Origin: an uncultured Oscillibacter sp.
GTDB lineage: Bacteria; Bacillota; Clostridia; Oscillospirales; Oscillospiraceae
Direction: 5' to 3'
Assembly: GCA_910586735.1 (NCBI GenBank)
Contig: CAJUJW010000009.1
Span: 1-56,832, forward strand
Length of the DNA stretch: 56,832 nucleotides
Position 1 is the stretch's first letter. Each line of letters starts with the position of its first letter. The notes below the pieces were generated by a model, which was not told the origin of the DNA, ran no database searches, and saw nothing but the letters and a program-made list of their open reading frames with translations. Below are positions 22,469 to 31,295 of this stretch, piece after piece. The position numbers were made by a program, and so were the translations under genes.

Positions 22469-24085
22469 TCAGTCCGCCAGATACTTTTTCAGCGTGGCCC
22501 GGACGGCGCCGGGGCCGGCCAAAAGCTCCTTGAACATTCCCTCGATTTTTCCAGCCATGCCCAGCTCCACCAGGTCCGAACCGAAGATGACGGGGTTGCG
22601 GAGGATGTCCTCCAGCTTGCCGCTGACGCTGTCGGGATTGCCCAGGGTCACGCCCTGGAGCTTGCCCTGGAGCTCGGCCAGCATGGGGTCGCCGCTGCAC
22701 TCGAAGGGCTTGCCCTCGTCGTCCACCGCCAGCAGGTAGCGCAGCCACCCGGCGATGGCCAGGGGGATGAAGGTCAGCGTCTTCGGGTCCAGACCAGGGC
22801 GCTCGGCGTAGGCTTTGATGGTCTCGCCGAAGCGGATGTTGATTTTCTGGCTGGTGTCCGAGGCAATGCGCTGGGGGGTGTCCGGCATGAAGGGGTTGGG
22901 GAAACGCTGGTCGATGACCTCGTGGATGAAGTCCATGGGCTTGATGATGCCGGGGTCCGTCACCACGGGCATCCCCTCCACGTAGCCGATTTTCTCAATC
23001 AGGCCCTTCAGCTCCGGGTCTTGGAGCTCAGCGGCGATGGAGTCGTAGCCCAGCACGCAGCCGTAGACGGCCAGGGCCGTGTGCAGGGGGTTCAGACAGG
23101 TCATGACCTTCATCCGCTCCACGTTGTTTACCGTGTCCCGGTCCGTCATGAACACCCCGGCCTTCTCCAGGGGCGGGCGGCCGTTGGGGAAGCGGTCCTC
23201 GATGACCAGGTACTGGGGCTTTTCCGCGTTGACGAAGGCGGCGGTGTAGCCGTTTTTCGAGGTCACCTTGACCTTCATGCCCTCGAATCCGGCGTCCGCC
23301 AGGGCCTTCTCCACGGCGGGGGCGGGACGGGGGGTGATTTTGTCGATCATGGTCCAGGGGAAGGAGACGTTGCTCTCGTCCTCCACCCAGGAGGCGAAGT
23401 CCTGGGAGACGAAGCCATTGGCAAGCCACTTGTCCACCATGGTAACCACGCTGCTGCGAATCTTTTCCCCGTTCCGGGAGCAGTTGTCCGTGCTGACCAC
23501 GGCCATGGGGTACTTCCCGGCCTTGTACCGCTCCAGCAGCAGGGCCGTCACCTTGCCCATGGCGGAGACGCATTTTTCCGGCCCAGCGGCGAAATCCTTC
23601 TCCGCCAGGGGGGTGAAGCCGCCGTCCATGCCCGTCAGGGCGTAGCCCTTCTCGGTGATGGTGAAGGTAATGAGCTGGAGGGAGGGATTACGGAAGATGG
23701 CCTTGAGCCTCTCCCAGTCCTCCGGGAAGCTCTGGTCCGCCCGAAGGGCCCCGGCCACGGAACCCACGACGGTCTTTTCCATATTCCCGTCGGGCATCAG
23801 CGTGACCAGCAGACTCAGGTTGTCGTAGGGCCCGTAGGTGTTGTCCACGATTTCATAGTCGAAGGTCTCGGCGGTGTACAGCCCGCCCTTCACCAGCCCC
23901 TGCTCGATGAGGGACTGCTGGAGCATAGCGTGGAAGGCCCGGAAGAGGCTGCCGGACCCGAAGTGGACCCAGGTGGGGCGGGCCTCCGTCTCGGCGGCCA
24001 TGTCCTTCCAGTCAAACTTGGGCAGGGTGACGCCGGCAGCCTCCCAGGCGGCGCGGTTTTGGATGCTCTCGTAGCTCAGTTTCAT
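22469..24085 (-). CDS. uxuB: Fructuronate reductase (mannitol dehydrogenase family)
   Basis: NADH-dependent reduction of D-fructuronate to D-mannonate in the glucuronate branch. 538 aa, a polyol-specific long-chain dehydrogenase. The N-terminal Rossmann part has WVHFGSGSLFRAFHA, and the C-terminal domain contains the catalytic-Lys-type stretch KVMTCLNPLHTALAVYGCVLGY. It is slightly longer than E. coli UxuB (about 486 aa) but matches clostridial homologues. It follows uxuA by 15 bp. A mannitol 2-dehydrogenase role is disfavoured by the uxuA partner. Confidence 0.9.
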   Translation of the reverse strand: MKLSYESIQNRAAWEAAGVTLPKFDWKDMAAETEARPTWVHFGSGSLFRAFHAMLQQSLIEQGLVKGGLYTAETFDYEIVDNTYGPYDNLSLLVTLMPDGNMEKTVVGSVAGALRADQSFPEDWERLKAIFRNPSLQLITFTITEKGYALTGMDGGFTPLAEKDFAAGPEKCVSAMGKVTALLLERYKAGKYPMAVVSTDNCSRNGEKIRSSVVTMVDKWLANGFVSQDFASWVEDESNVSFPWTMIDKITPRPAPAVEKALADAGFEGMKVKVTSKNGYTAAFVNAEKPQYLVIEDRFPNGRPPLEKAGVFMTDRDTVNNVERMKVMTCLNPLHTALAVYGCVLGYDSIAAELQDPELKGLIEKIGYVEGMPVVTDPGIIKPMDFIHEVIDQRFPNPFMPDTPQRIASDTSQKINIRFGETIKAYAERPGLDPKTLTFIPLAIAGWLRYLLAVDDEGKPFECSGDPMLAELQGKLQGVTLGNPDSVSGKLEDILRNPVIFGSDLVELGMAGKIEGMFKELLAGPGAVRATLKKYLAD

Positions 24086-24100
24086 GATTTTGCCATCTCC

Positions 24101-25180
24101 TCAAATTTTACCGGCTTCCCGCTCCAGCATGTCCCAGCAGCCCAGCATATACATGATGCCCAGGGCCCGGTCGTACAGGCCGTAGCCGGGGCGGCAGGTG
24201 CCGGGGCCCTCGGTCCACAGCTGGCGGCCGTGGTCCGGGCGGATATAGCCGTCAAAGCCGCAGTCGTGATAGGCCCGCATAATCTCCAGAATGCCGGTGT
24301 CCCCGTCGCAGTCCCGGTGGCTGGCCTCGGAGAAGTCCCCGTTGGGGAAGTGCTTGACGTTGCGGATGTGGGCGAAGGCAATCCGGTCGCAGCAGGAGCG
24401 GATGATGTCCGCCACGTTGTTTTTCGGGTTGGCCCCCAGGGACCCGCTGCACAGGCACAGGCAGTTGTAGGGGTCGTCCACCATCTTCAGGAAATGGAGG
24501 ATGGCCTCCTTGTCCACCAGCAGGCGGGGAATGCCGAAGATGTCCCACGGGGGATCGTCCATGTGGATGGCCATTTTGATGCCCGTCTCGTGACAGGTGG
24601 GCATAATGGCCTCCAGGAAGTATTTCAGGTTCTCCCAGAGCTTTTCCTTGGTGACGGGCTTGTAAGCCTCAAAGAGTTCGTCCAGCTTGGCCATGCGCTC
24701 CGGCTCCCAGCCGGGGAAGGTCAGGCCGTGGAGGTTCTCCAGGATATACTTGGCCATCTCCTTGTAGTCCTGCTGAATCTTGGCCTTCTCGTAGAACAGG
24801 GCGGTGGAGCCGTCCCCCACGGGGTGGAACAGGTCCGTCCGGGTCCAGTCGAAGATGGGCATGAAGTTATACGTCACCACCTTCACGCCGAAGGGGGCCA
24901 GGTTCCGCAGGGTCTGCTTGTAGTTCTCAATATACTGGTCCCGGGTGGGCAGGCCGATTTTGATGTCGTCGTGGACGTTGACGGATTCCACCACGTCCAT
25001 GTTGAACCCGTATTCGTCCAGCTGCTTTTTGACTTCGGCGATTTCCTCCGGCTGCCAGACCTCGCCGGGCATCTTGTCATGGAGGGCCCAGACGATGCCC
25101 TCTACGCCGGGAATCTGCTTGATGTCGGAGAGCTTGATTTGGTCGTTGCCCTCGCCGTACCAGCGCCATGTCATTTGCAT
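24101..25180 (-). CDS. uxuA: Mannonate dehydratase
   Basis: Dehydrates D-mannonate to 2-keto-3-deoxygluconate. 359 aa TIM-barrel enzyme of the UxuA family. Seen: MTWRWYGEGND N-terminus, VVESVNVHDDIK, the YNFMPIFDWTRTDL motif, the metal-site stretch IHMDDPPWDIFG and LCSGSLGANPKN, and the C-terminal RPDHGRQLW. Length and motifs match the type I (E. coli-like, Fe/Mn) enzyme. It sits between the TRAP transporter and uxuB, so import and breakdown are in one unit. Confidence 0.95.
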   Translation of the reverse strand: MQMTWRWYGEGNDQIKLSDIKQIPGVEGIVWALHDKMPGEVWQPEEIAEVKKQLDEYGFNMDVVESVNVHDDIKIGLPTRDQYIENYKQTLRNLAPFGVKVVTYNFMPIFDWTRTDLFHPVGDGSTALFYEKAKIQQDYKEMAKYILENLHGLTFPGWEPERMAKLDELFEAYKPVTKEKLWENLKYFLEAIMPTCHETGIKMAIHMDDPPWDIFGIPRLLVDKEAILHFLKMVDDPYNCLCLCSGSLGANPKNNVADIIRSCCDRIAFAHIRNVKHFPNGDFSEASHRDCDGDTGILEIMRAYHDCGFDGYIRPDHGRQLWTEGPGTCRPGYGLYDRALGIMYMLGCWDMLEREAGKI

Positions 25181-25206
25181 AGATGCGTCACTCCTTATAA
25201 TTTAAA

Positions 25207-26523
25207 TCAGCCCAGCTGGGGGATGTAGCCGCCGAAGAGCTTGGGGATAATCAGGCTCACGTCCGGCCAGAAGGAGACCAGAAGCAGCGTGATAATCATG
25301 CAGCAGTAGAAGGGGAGCGTGGCCTTGACCACCCTTTCCATGGGCCGCTTGGCCACGGCGGAGCCGATGAAGAGCACGGCGCCCACGGGGGGAGTCAGCA
25401 GGCCGATGCCGCAGTTGAGAACCACCATGATGCCGAACTGGATGGGGTCCAGGCCGCAGTATTGGGTGGCCACGGGCAGCAGAATGGGGGTTGCGATCAG
25501 GATGATGGGGGCCATGTCCATAATCATGCCCAAAATCAGCAGGATGATGTTCAGCAGGATGATGAGGATGATCCGGTTGTCCGTCAGGCTGACGATGGCC
25601 TGGGCCGCCAGGTCGGGCACGTGGAGCTTGGTGAGGCAGTCGCCGAAGACGGCGGAGGTGGCGATGAGGATCAGCACGATGGCCAGGGTGCCCACGCACT
25701 CGTCCAGGGCCTTCCAAACGCCCTTCCAGTCCACGCCCTTGTAGACGAAGACGGAGACGATCAGGGAGTAGATGACGGCGATGGCGGCGGACTCCGTGGC
25801 GGTGAACCACCCGGCCACCACGCCGATGACCACGATGATGATGGCAAGCAAAGCCCAGATGGAGATCCAGAGCTGCTTGAGGAAATTGCCGATGTGGAAA
25901 CGCTCGCCCTTGGGGTAGTTGCGCTTGACGGAGATAATATAGGACCCGATCATCAGCGAGGCGGCCAGCAGGGCGCCGGGGAGATAGCCCGCCAGGAAGA
26001 GGGAACCCACGGAGATGCCGCCGGCGGTGGTGGCGTAGATGACCATGTTGTGGCTGGGGGGCACCAGGAGGCCCTCGCAGGAGGAGGTAATGGTGACGGC
26101 GGTGGAGAAGTCGGCGTCATAGCCCTGGTCCACCATCATGGGGATCATGATGGAGCCGATGGAGGCCGTGTCCGCGGAGGCGGAGCCGGAGATGCCGCCG
26201 AAGAAGTAGGAGGCCACGATGTTCACCATGGCGAGGCCCCCTCGCATCCACCCGACGCAGGCGTTGGCCAGGGCGATGAGCTTGTCGGAGATGCCGCCCT
26301 TGCCCATGAGCACGCCCATGGTGATAAAGAAGGGCACGGCCATCAGGGAGAAGGAGCTGATGCCCTTCACCATCAGGCGGCAGACGGCGTTGAGGCTGTT
26401 GCCCATGGACAGCAGGCAGAACACGGAGGCCAGGCCCACGGCATAGGCGATGGGGAAGCGCAGAAGAATCATCACGGCGAAGGAGCCCAGCAGGACCGCA
26501 ATCGCAATCGTATTCACATCCAT
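25207..26523 (-). CDS. TRAP transporter large permease (DctM-like)
   Basis: A 438-aa inner-membrane subunit with about 12 helices that carries the substrate with sodium. The pattern GGISGSASADTASIGSIMIPMM and the GLLTPPVGAVLF segment are DctM signatures. Its start ATG shares one base with the TAA stop of the small permease gene. Placed upstream of uxuA, it likely moves a hexuronate or aldonate; exact ligand is inferred from context. Confidence 0.93.
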   Translation of the reverse strand: MDVNTIAIAVLLGSFAVMILLRFPIAYAVGLASVFCLLSMGNSLNAVCRLMVKGISSFSLMAVPFFITMGVLMGKGGISDKLIALANACVGWMRGGLAMVNIVASYFFGGISGSASADTASIGSIMIPMMVDQGYDADFSTAVTITSSCEGLLVPPSHNMVIYATTAGGISVGSLFLAGYLPGALLAASLMIGSYIISVKRNYPKGERFHIGNFLKQLWISIWALLAIIIVVIGVVAGWFTATESAAIAVIYSLIVSVFVYKGVDWKGVWKALDECVGTLAIVLILIATSAVFGDCLTKLHVPDLAAQAIVSLTDNRIILIILLNIILLILGMIMDMAPIILIATPILLPVATQYCGLDPIQFGIMVVLNCGIGLLTPPVGAVLFIGSAVAKRPMERVVKATLPFYCCMIITLLLVSFWPDVSLIIPKLFGGYIPQLG

Positions 26524-27092
26524 TACGGCTTGACCTCCTCTTCTTTGACATAAAAGGCTTTGACGTGGTTATAGAGGGCTTCTATCTCGAAGACGATCAT
26601 GGCCACGCCCGCCAGGGGCACGGGGAAGTACATCCAGAAGCGGCTCAGCCAGGGGATAGACTCGTAAAAGCCCTTGCCGCCCAGGGTGGTGGCGTATTTC
26701 CAGCCCTCCACCACCATGATGACGCCCAGGACCATGACGGCCACGTCGGCCAGGATGTCCAGGGCCTTGACCACGTTCTTGGGGAGGTATGTATCAAAGG
26801 CGGTCATGCGGATGTGGGCCCCGGTGCGGATGGCCAGGGCGGCGGACAGCACGGCCATGTAGCTCATGCAGGTCAGCACCACCTGCTCCGTCCAGGCCGG
26901 GTCCTTGATGACGGACAGGAAGCTCAGGAAGGCGTAGTTTCTGGACCACTGCTGGCAGAAGCGGCCCAGCACGGCGTAGGACGCGATGAGGATGTCGGCG
27001 ATGAGCAGGATTTTGCACAGGAACATGACGATCTTATAGGTCATGTCGTAAGCGGGCCGAATCTTATCCAGGGTCGTAAAGATCTTCGGCAT
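26523..27092 (-). CDS. TRAP transporter small permease (DctQ-like)
   Basis: A 189-aa membrane protein with four helices, the partner subunit of DctM. The WTEQVVLTCMSYMAVLSAALAIRTGAHIRM region is the conserved DctQ core (helices 2-3 and the RxGxHI motif). Coupled to the large permease gene by a one-base overlap and separated from the binding-protein gene by a 105-bp gap with a hairpin. Confidence 0.92.
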   Translation of the reverse strand: MPKIFTTLDKIRPAYDMTYKIVMFLCKILLIADILIASYAVLGRFCQQWSRNYAFLSFLSVIKDPAWTEQVVLTCMSYMAVLSAALAIRTGAHIRMTAFDTYLPKNVVKALDILADVAVMVLGVIMVVEGWKYATTLGGKGFYESIPWLSRFWMYFPVPLAGVAMIVFEIEALYNHVKAFYVKEEEVKP

Positions 27093-27123
27093 GGGATTCC
27101 CTCGCTTTCTCTTAAAATTTCAA

Positions 27124-27153
27124 GGGGGACGCGGGACTGTTCCCGCGTCCCCC
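27124..27153 (-). terminator. Intercistronic hairpin between dctP- and dctQ-like genes
   Basis: A perfect 13-bp GC-rich stem with a 4-nt loop, followed on the minus strand by TTGAAATTTT. It likely acts as a partial terminator or mRNA stabiliser, leaving more transcript for the binding protein. Confidence 0.7.
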
Positions 27154-27197
27154 CCGCTGTGTGAATACAGGTTCTTACTTGGACCGCAGTTTCAAAT

Positions 27198-28259
27198 TCA
27201 GGGCTTCATGTCCAGAAGCTGCTGGTACAGCTCGGCCTGGTCGGAGGTGTTGTCGCTGATGACCTTGGCGCAGGCGTCCTGCCAGGGCTTCTTGTCGGGC
27301 ACGTCCACCACGTTGCAGCCCTCGTCCTTCAGCTGCTGGAGGACCTCGTCCTCAGCGGACTGGGACAGCTGCTGGTTGAACGCCTGGACTTCCTTGCCGG
27401 CCTCCAGGATGACGGCCTGCTGGGCGGGGGTCAGCTTGGCCCACGCGGTGTCGGTGATGACGCACTGGATGGCGCCCAGGGTGTGGCCGTCCAGAATCAG
27501 GTTGTTGGCCACTTCGGGGAAGGCGTTGGACTTGTAGTTGGCGATGGGCTGCTCGGCGGCGTCGCACACGCCGGTGTTCAGGGCGGAGTACAGCTCACCG
27601 AAGGAGACCACCGTGGGAGAACCGCCCAGGCCCTCCACCATGCCGTTCATGATGGGGTCGTTGGAAACCCGGATTTTCAGGCCGTCCAGGTCCTCGATGC
27701 CGTTGATGGGCTTGTTGGCGAAGAAGTGGCGGAAGCCCTCCTCGCCGTAGAAGATGCCCCGCAGGGGCAGGCCGATCTCCTGGGGCTCGTTCAGGAACTC
27801 CTGGGCAAGGTCGCTGTTGGCAAAGGCCCACCAGTGGTCGCGGTTCTCAAAGGTGTAGGGGATGGAGAGGAGCATGGACTTCTTCGCGCCGTAGCTGGTC
27901 AGGGCGAAGGCGGAGATCCGGCTCATGTCGATGGAGTCGTCGCCGCCCACGATGGCGTCCAGCACGTCGTTCTCAGAGCCCAGGACGCCGCTGTCCCGCA
28001 CGTCGATGGTGATGGAGCCGCCGGATTTCTCCTCCACCAGGCGCTTGAACTCGCTGGCGGTCTTGCCGACGATGGTGTCCAGGGGGTTGACCTCGGCGTA
28101 GACCAGGGTCACGGCGGGGTCGCTGGCCACGTCGGAGGTGCCGGCGGGGGCGGAGTTGCCGGAGTCCGCAGGAGCGGAATCACCGGAGTTCCCGCCGCCG
28201 CAGGCGGCGAGGCCGAGGATCATGACGCACGCAAGAAGAATCGAAAACAACTTTTTCAT
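27198..28259 (-). CDS. TRAP transporter substrate-binding lipoprotein (DctP family)
   Basis: A 353-aa extracytoplasmic binding protein. Lipoprotein signal MKKLFSILLACVMILGLAAC with Cys20 as anchor, followed by a Gly/Ser/Asn linker to about residue 45. The DctP-family core contains the conserved ligand Arg region GLKIRVSNDPIMNGMVEGLGG, which clamps a carboxylate group. First gene of the dctP-Q-M-uxuA-uxuB unit, with a promoter at 28316-28344 and an adjacent operator. A hexuronate ligand is inferred from the neighbouring uxu genes. Confidence 0.93.
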   Translation of the reverse strand: MKKLFSILLACVMILGLAACGGGNSGDSAPADSGNSAPAGTSDVASDPAVTLVYAEVNPLDTIVGKTASEFKRLVEEKSGGSITIDVRDSGVLGSENDVLDAIVGGDDSIDMSRISAFALTSYGAKKSMLLSIPYTFENRDHWWAFANSDLAQEFLNEPQEIGLPLRGIFYGEEGFRHFFANKPINGIEDLDGLKIRVSNDPIMNGMVEGLGGSPTVVSFGELYSALNTGVCDAAEQPIANYKSNAFPEVANNLILDGHTLGAIQCVITDTAWAKLTPAQQAVILEAGKEVQAFNQQLSQSAEDEVLQQLKDEGCNVVDVPDKKPWQDACAKVISDNTSDQAELYQQLLDMKP

Positions 28260-28315
28260 CTGGGTTCCTCCTAATGTTTATTTTCCCCAAAGGGGAATGC
28301 CCTTGATGTGAGTTT

Positions 28316-28344
28316 ACTGTAACATACGTCATCGGATTCGTCAA
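28316..28344 (-). promoter_or_regulatory. Promoter of the TRAP-uxuA-uxuB operon
   Basis: On the minus strand TTGACG (28339-28344) and TACAGT (28316-28321) with 17-bp spacer, about 55 bp before the dctP start. Confidence 0.7.
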
Positions 28345-28356
28345 CTAGTATGCTAG
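28345..28356. promoter_or_regulatory. Putative GntR1 operator, site 2 (TRAP-uxu promoter)
   Basis: A perfect palindrome outside a 4-base centre (CTAG-CATA-CTAG read on the minus strand, extended by A/T on each side) directly abutting the -35 box. Same pattern as 22418 and 29192. Confidence 0.75.
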
Positions 28357-28565
28357 TAAAACTTTCGGCTCTGATTTTGTGAATTTTTCCAAAAACATCC
28401 GGGACCTCTTGATTTTACCATAGAATTTCTGCTAAATAGGAGATATATTCTGGAACCGGCCCAGTTCTTAACGGCCGCTTAACGGGCCGGGGTCCATTTG
28501 GCCGCATTTTTTTGCTATCATTCGATATGGACCTTCATTTAAAATGGAAAAGGAGAGACCGCGTT

Positions 28566-29084
28566 ATGGAGCGAGAGACCCTGATTATTCCCGCGAGGAT
28601 CAACGCCGGGGTTTTCCGGCGCTTCGCCCTCTACGACACCTTCGTCCGCCAGGGGCGCTGGCGGTCCCCGGCCCTCTTCGCCGGGATTCTGGGGGCCGCC
28701 GCCGCCGTCTGCCTCCTCATGCGCCAGAGGCGGGAGGGGGCGGCCCTGCTGGGCGGGGTGCTGCTGGCGGTGGGCCTGGGCCTGCCGGTGTTCTACGTGC
28801 TGAACTACCTGTGGTCCGTCCGCAAGCAGGGGAAACAGCTGGACGGCAGCCGCATCGCCTACACCCTCCACCTGCGGGAGGAGGGGCTGCTGGCCCTGGC
28901 GGGGCAGGAGCGGGCGGAGTGCCCCTGGAGCCAAATTTTCCTGGCCTGCCGGGACCGGGGGTGCATTTATATATATGTAAACGCCCGGCGGGCCTTCCTC
29001 CTGCCGGACTGCGAACAGACCGAGGCCGCCTGGGCCCTCCTCCAGGAAAAGCTCCCGGAGGAAAAGCGCCGGGACCGGCGATGA
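28566..29084 (+). CDS. YcxB-like membrane protein of unknown function
   Basis: A 172-aa protein with two hydrophobic segments (about residues 37-55 and 60-80), then a soluble C-terminal part. That part ends in a CPWSQIFLACRDRGCIYIYV...AFLLPD pattern resembling the YcxB-like C-terminal domain. The ATG at 28566 is supported by AAAGGAG (28549-28555); longer upstream frames are not. It is a lone gene between the two hexuronate operons and has no evident link to them. Function unknown. Confidence 0.7.
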   Translation: MERETLIIPARINAGVFRRFALYDTFVRQGRWRSPALFAGILGAAAAVCLLMRQRREGAALLGGVLLAVGLGLPVFYVLNYLWSVRKQGKQLDGSRIAYTLHLREEGLLALAGQERAECPWSQIFLACRDRGCIYIYVNARRAFLLPDCEQTEAAWALLQEKLPEEKRRDRR

Positions 29085-29184
29085 GCGCCCCCGTCCGCCG
29101 TCCCTCCAAAGAAGGGGGGCGGCGGCCGCCCGGTTTTATGGTATTTTCCACAAAAAGGACCCCTGTTTTTTTCTGATTCAACTC

Positions 29185-29212
29185 TTGTTTTCTTGCATAC
29201 AAGTATTATAAT
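29185..29212 (+). promoter_or_regulatory. Promoter of the eda-kdgK-uxaC operon
   Basis: TTGTTT (29185-29190), 16-bp spacer, consensus TATAAT (29207-29212). The spacer is occupied by the operator palindrome 29192-29203. Confidence 0.75.
29192..29203. promoter_or_regulatory. Putative GntR1 operator, site 3 (eda operon promoter)
   Basis: CTTGCATACAAG, with CTTG/CAAG arms around CATA, lies between the -35 and -10 boxes, an ideal position for repression. Confidence 0.75.
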
Positions 29213-29284
29213 AAAGGCAAGGCAACACCCTCGTCACTGATAGACTCTGTACGAGAACTTTAAAAATGGGAGGAACAACGCAAG

Positions 29285-30241
29285 ATGAACGTATTTCAAA
29301 CCGCTTCCAACATCGGCATCATCCCCGTCATCGCTATCGAGGACGCCGCCAAGGCCGTCCCCCTGGCCAGGGCCCTGACCGCCGGAGGGCTTCCCGCCGC
29401 CGAGGTGACCTTCCGCACCGCCGCCGGGGAGGAGGCCATCCGCCAGATCGCCCAGAACTGCCCCGAGGTCCTGGTGGGCGCGGGCACCGTGCTGAACCTG
29501 GACCAGTGCGACCGGGCGCTGAACGCCGGGGCGCGGTTCATCGTGTCCCCCGGCTATAACGAGGAGCTGGTGAACCACTGCATCGAAAAGGGCGTCCCCG
29601 TCTTCCCCGGCTGCGTCAACGCCTCCGACATGACCCGGGCCGTCAACGCCGGGCTGAAGGTGGTCAAGTTCTTCCCCGCCGAGCAGTCCGGCGGCGTGGC
29701 CTTCCTGAAGGCCCTGGCCCCCGTCCTGCCCCTGGACTTCATGCCCACCGGCGGCGTGAACACCAAGAACCTGATGGACTATCTGTCCTTTGACCGCATC
29801 GCCGCCTGCGGCGGCACCTGGATGGTCAAGAAGGACCTGATCGAGGGAGAAAAGTGGGACGAGATCACCGCCATCTGCAAGGACGCGGTGAAGACCATGC
29901 TGGGCTTCGAGCTGCGGCACGTGGGCGTCAACTGCGCCGACGAGGCCGAGGCCGAAAGGACCGCCAAAGCCTTCTCCGCCGTCTTCGGCTTCGAGTACAA
30001 GCCGGGCAACTCCTCCATCTTCTCCGGGACCGCCCTGGAGTGCATGAAGGCCCCCTACCTGGGGGAGAAGGGCCACATCGCCATCGGGACCAACAGCGTG
30101 GACCGGGCCGTGTATCACCTGGGCCTCCAGGGCGTGGAGTTCGACGAGTCCACCCGGAAGACCAACGCCAAGGGCAAGACCGCGGCCATCTATCTGAAAG
30201 AGACCTTCGGCGGCTTCGCCGTCCATCTGGTGCAGAAGTAA
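29285..30241 (+). CDS. eda: KDPG/KHG aldolase fused to a C-terminal VOC (glyoxalase-like) domain
   Basis: Cleaves 2-keto-3-deoxy-6-phosphogluconate to pyruvate and glyceraldehyde 3-phosphate. Residues 1-205 form the class I aldolase TIM barrel: Glu40 and Arg44 in AAEVTFRT and the Schiff-base Lys128 in LKVVKFFPAE. Residues about 209-318 are an extra domain (LRHVGVNCADEAEAE..., then GHIAIGTNSVDRAV) with the beta-alpha-beta layout of vicinal-oxygen-chelate proteins. Ordinary Eda is about 213 aa. The start follows GGGAGGAAC. It is first in the operon, 15 bp before kdgK. Confidence 0.92.
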   Translation: MNVFQTASNIGIIPVIAIEDAAKAVPLARALTAGGLPAAEVTFRTAAGEEAIRQIAQNCPEVLVGAGTVLNLDQCDRALNAGARFIVSPGYNEELVNHCIEKGVPVFPGCVNASDMTRAVNAGLKVVKFFPAEQSGGVAFLKALAPVLPLDFMPTGGVNTKNLMDYLSFDRIAACGGTWMVKKDLIEGEKWDEITAICKDAVKTMLGFELRHVGVNCADEAEAERTAKAFSAVFGFEYKPGNSSIFSGTALECMKAPYLGEKGHIAIGTNSVDRAVYHLGLQGVEFDESTRKTNAKGKTAAIYLKETFGGFAVHLVQK

Positions 30242-30256
30242 GGAGGAGAGAACATC

Positions 30257-31285
30257 ATGGGAAAAGTCATTACCTTCGGCGAGCTGATGATCCGGCTCCA
30301 GCCCTATAACTACGAGCGCTTTGTCCAGGCGGACCACCTGGAGTTCAGCTTCGGCGGCGGCGAGGCCAACGTGGCCGTGTCCCTGGCCAACTATGGCTGT
30401 GACGCCGCCTACGTCACGAAGCTGCCCGCCCACGCCATCGGCCAGGCGGCGGTGAACTCCCTGCGGCGCTACGGCGTGGACACCAGCCTCATCGTCCGGG
30501 GCGGCGACCGCGTGGGCATCTATTTCAACGAGAAGGGCGCCTCTCAGCGGGGCAGCGTCTGCATCTACGACCGGGCCCACTCCGCCATTCAGGAGGCCGC
30601 TGCCAGCGACTTCGACTGGGAGAAGATTTTTGAGGGCGCCGAGTGGTTCCACTTCACCGGCATCACCCCGGCCCTGGGCCCCAACGTGGTGGAAATTTGC
30701 AAGGAAGCCTGCAAGGCCGCCAAGGCCAAGGGGATCAAAATCTCCTGCGACCTGAACTACCGGGGCAAGCTCTGGACCCGGGAGCAGGCCCGGGCCGCCA
30801 TGACCGATCTGTGCCAGTATGTGGATGTCTGCATCTCCAACGAGGAAGACGCCAAGGATGTCTTCGGCATCGAGGCGGAGTCCACGGACATCTACGCCGG
30901 GGAGATCAACCGTGAGGGCTACAAGTCCGTGGCCAAGCAGCTGGCGGACAAGTTCGGCTTTGAGAAGGTGGCCATCACCCTGCGGGAAAGCCGGTCCGCC
31001 TCCGACAACGGCTGGAGCGCCATGCTCTATGACGCGGCCTCCGGCGAATACTGCTTCTCCAAGAAGTACGACCTGCACATCATCGACCGGGTAGGCGGCG
31101 GCGACTCCTTCGGCGGCGGGCTGATTTACTCCCTGCTGACCGGCAAGAGCACCCAGGCGGCGGTGGAGTTCGCCGTGGCGGCCTCCGCGTTGAAGCACTC
31201 CATTGAGGGCGACTACAACATGGTCACCGTCTCCGAGGTGGAAAAGCTGGCCGGCGGCGACGGCTCCGGCCGGATTCAGCGGTAA
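30257..31285 (+). CDS. kdgK: 2-keto-3-deoxygluconate kinase (PfkB family), copy 1
   Basis: Phosphorylates KDG at O-6 with ATP. 342 aa ribokinase-fold protein. N-terminal GELMIRLQPYNYERF and SFGGGEANVAVSLA are KDG-kinase-like. The anion hole/catalytic motif DRVGGGDSFGGGL with catalytic Asp lies near residue 280. Placement between eda and uxaC fixes the role. A second, divergent copy lies at 41165. Confidence 0.9.
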   Translation: MGKVITFGELMIRLQPYNYERFVQADHLEFSFGGGEANVAVSLANYGCDAAYVTKLPAHAIGQAAVNSLRRYGVDTSLIVRGGDRVGIYFNEKGASQRGSVCIYDRAHSAIQEAAASDFDWEKIFEGAEWFHFTGITPALGPNVVEICKEACKAAKAKGIKISCDLNYRGKLWTREQARAAMTDLCQYVDVCISNEEDAKDVFGIEAESTDIYAGEINREGYKSVAKQLADKFGFEKVAITLRESRSASDNGWSAMLYDAASGEYCFSKKYDLHIIDRVGGGDSFGGGLIYSLLTGKSTQAAVEFAVAASALKHSIEGDYNMVTVSEVEKLAGGDGSGRIQR

Positions 31286-31295
31286 GGAGGGTCCT

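Noticed and set aside
21731..25228. Very long rightward open frame (over 1,100 codons) opposite gntR1-uxuB-uxuA
   Set aside because: It is the antisense shadow of three recognised genes; its translation is low-complexity and rich in His, Gly, Val, Asp and Gln with no domain, as expected for the complementary frame of GC-rich coding DNA.
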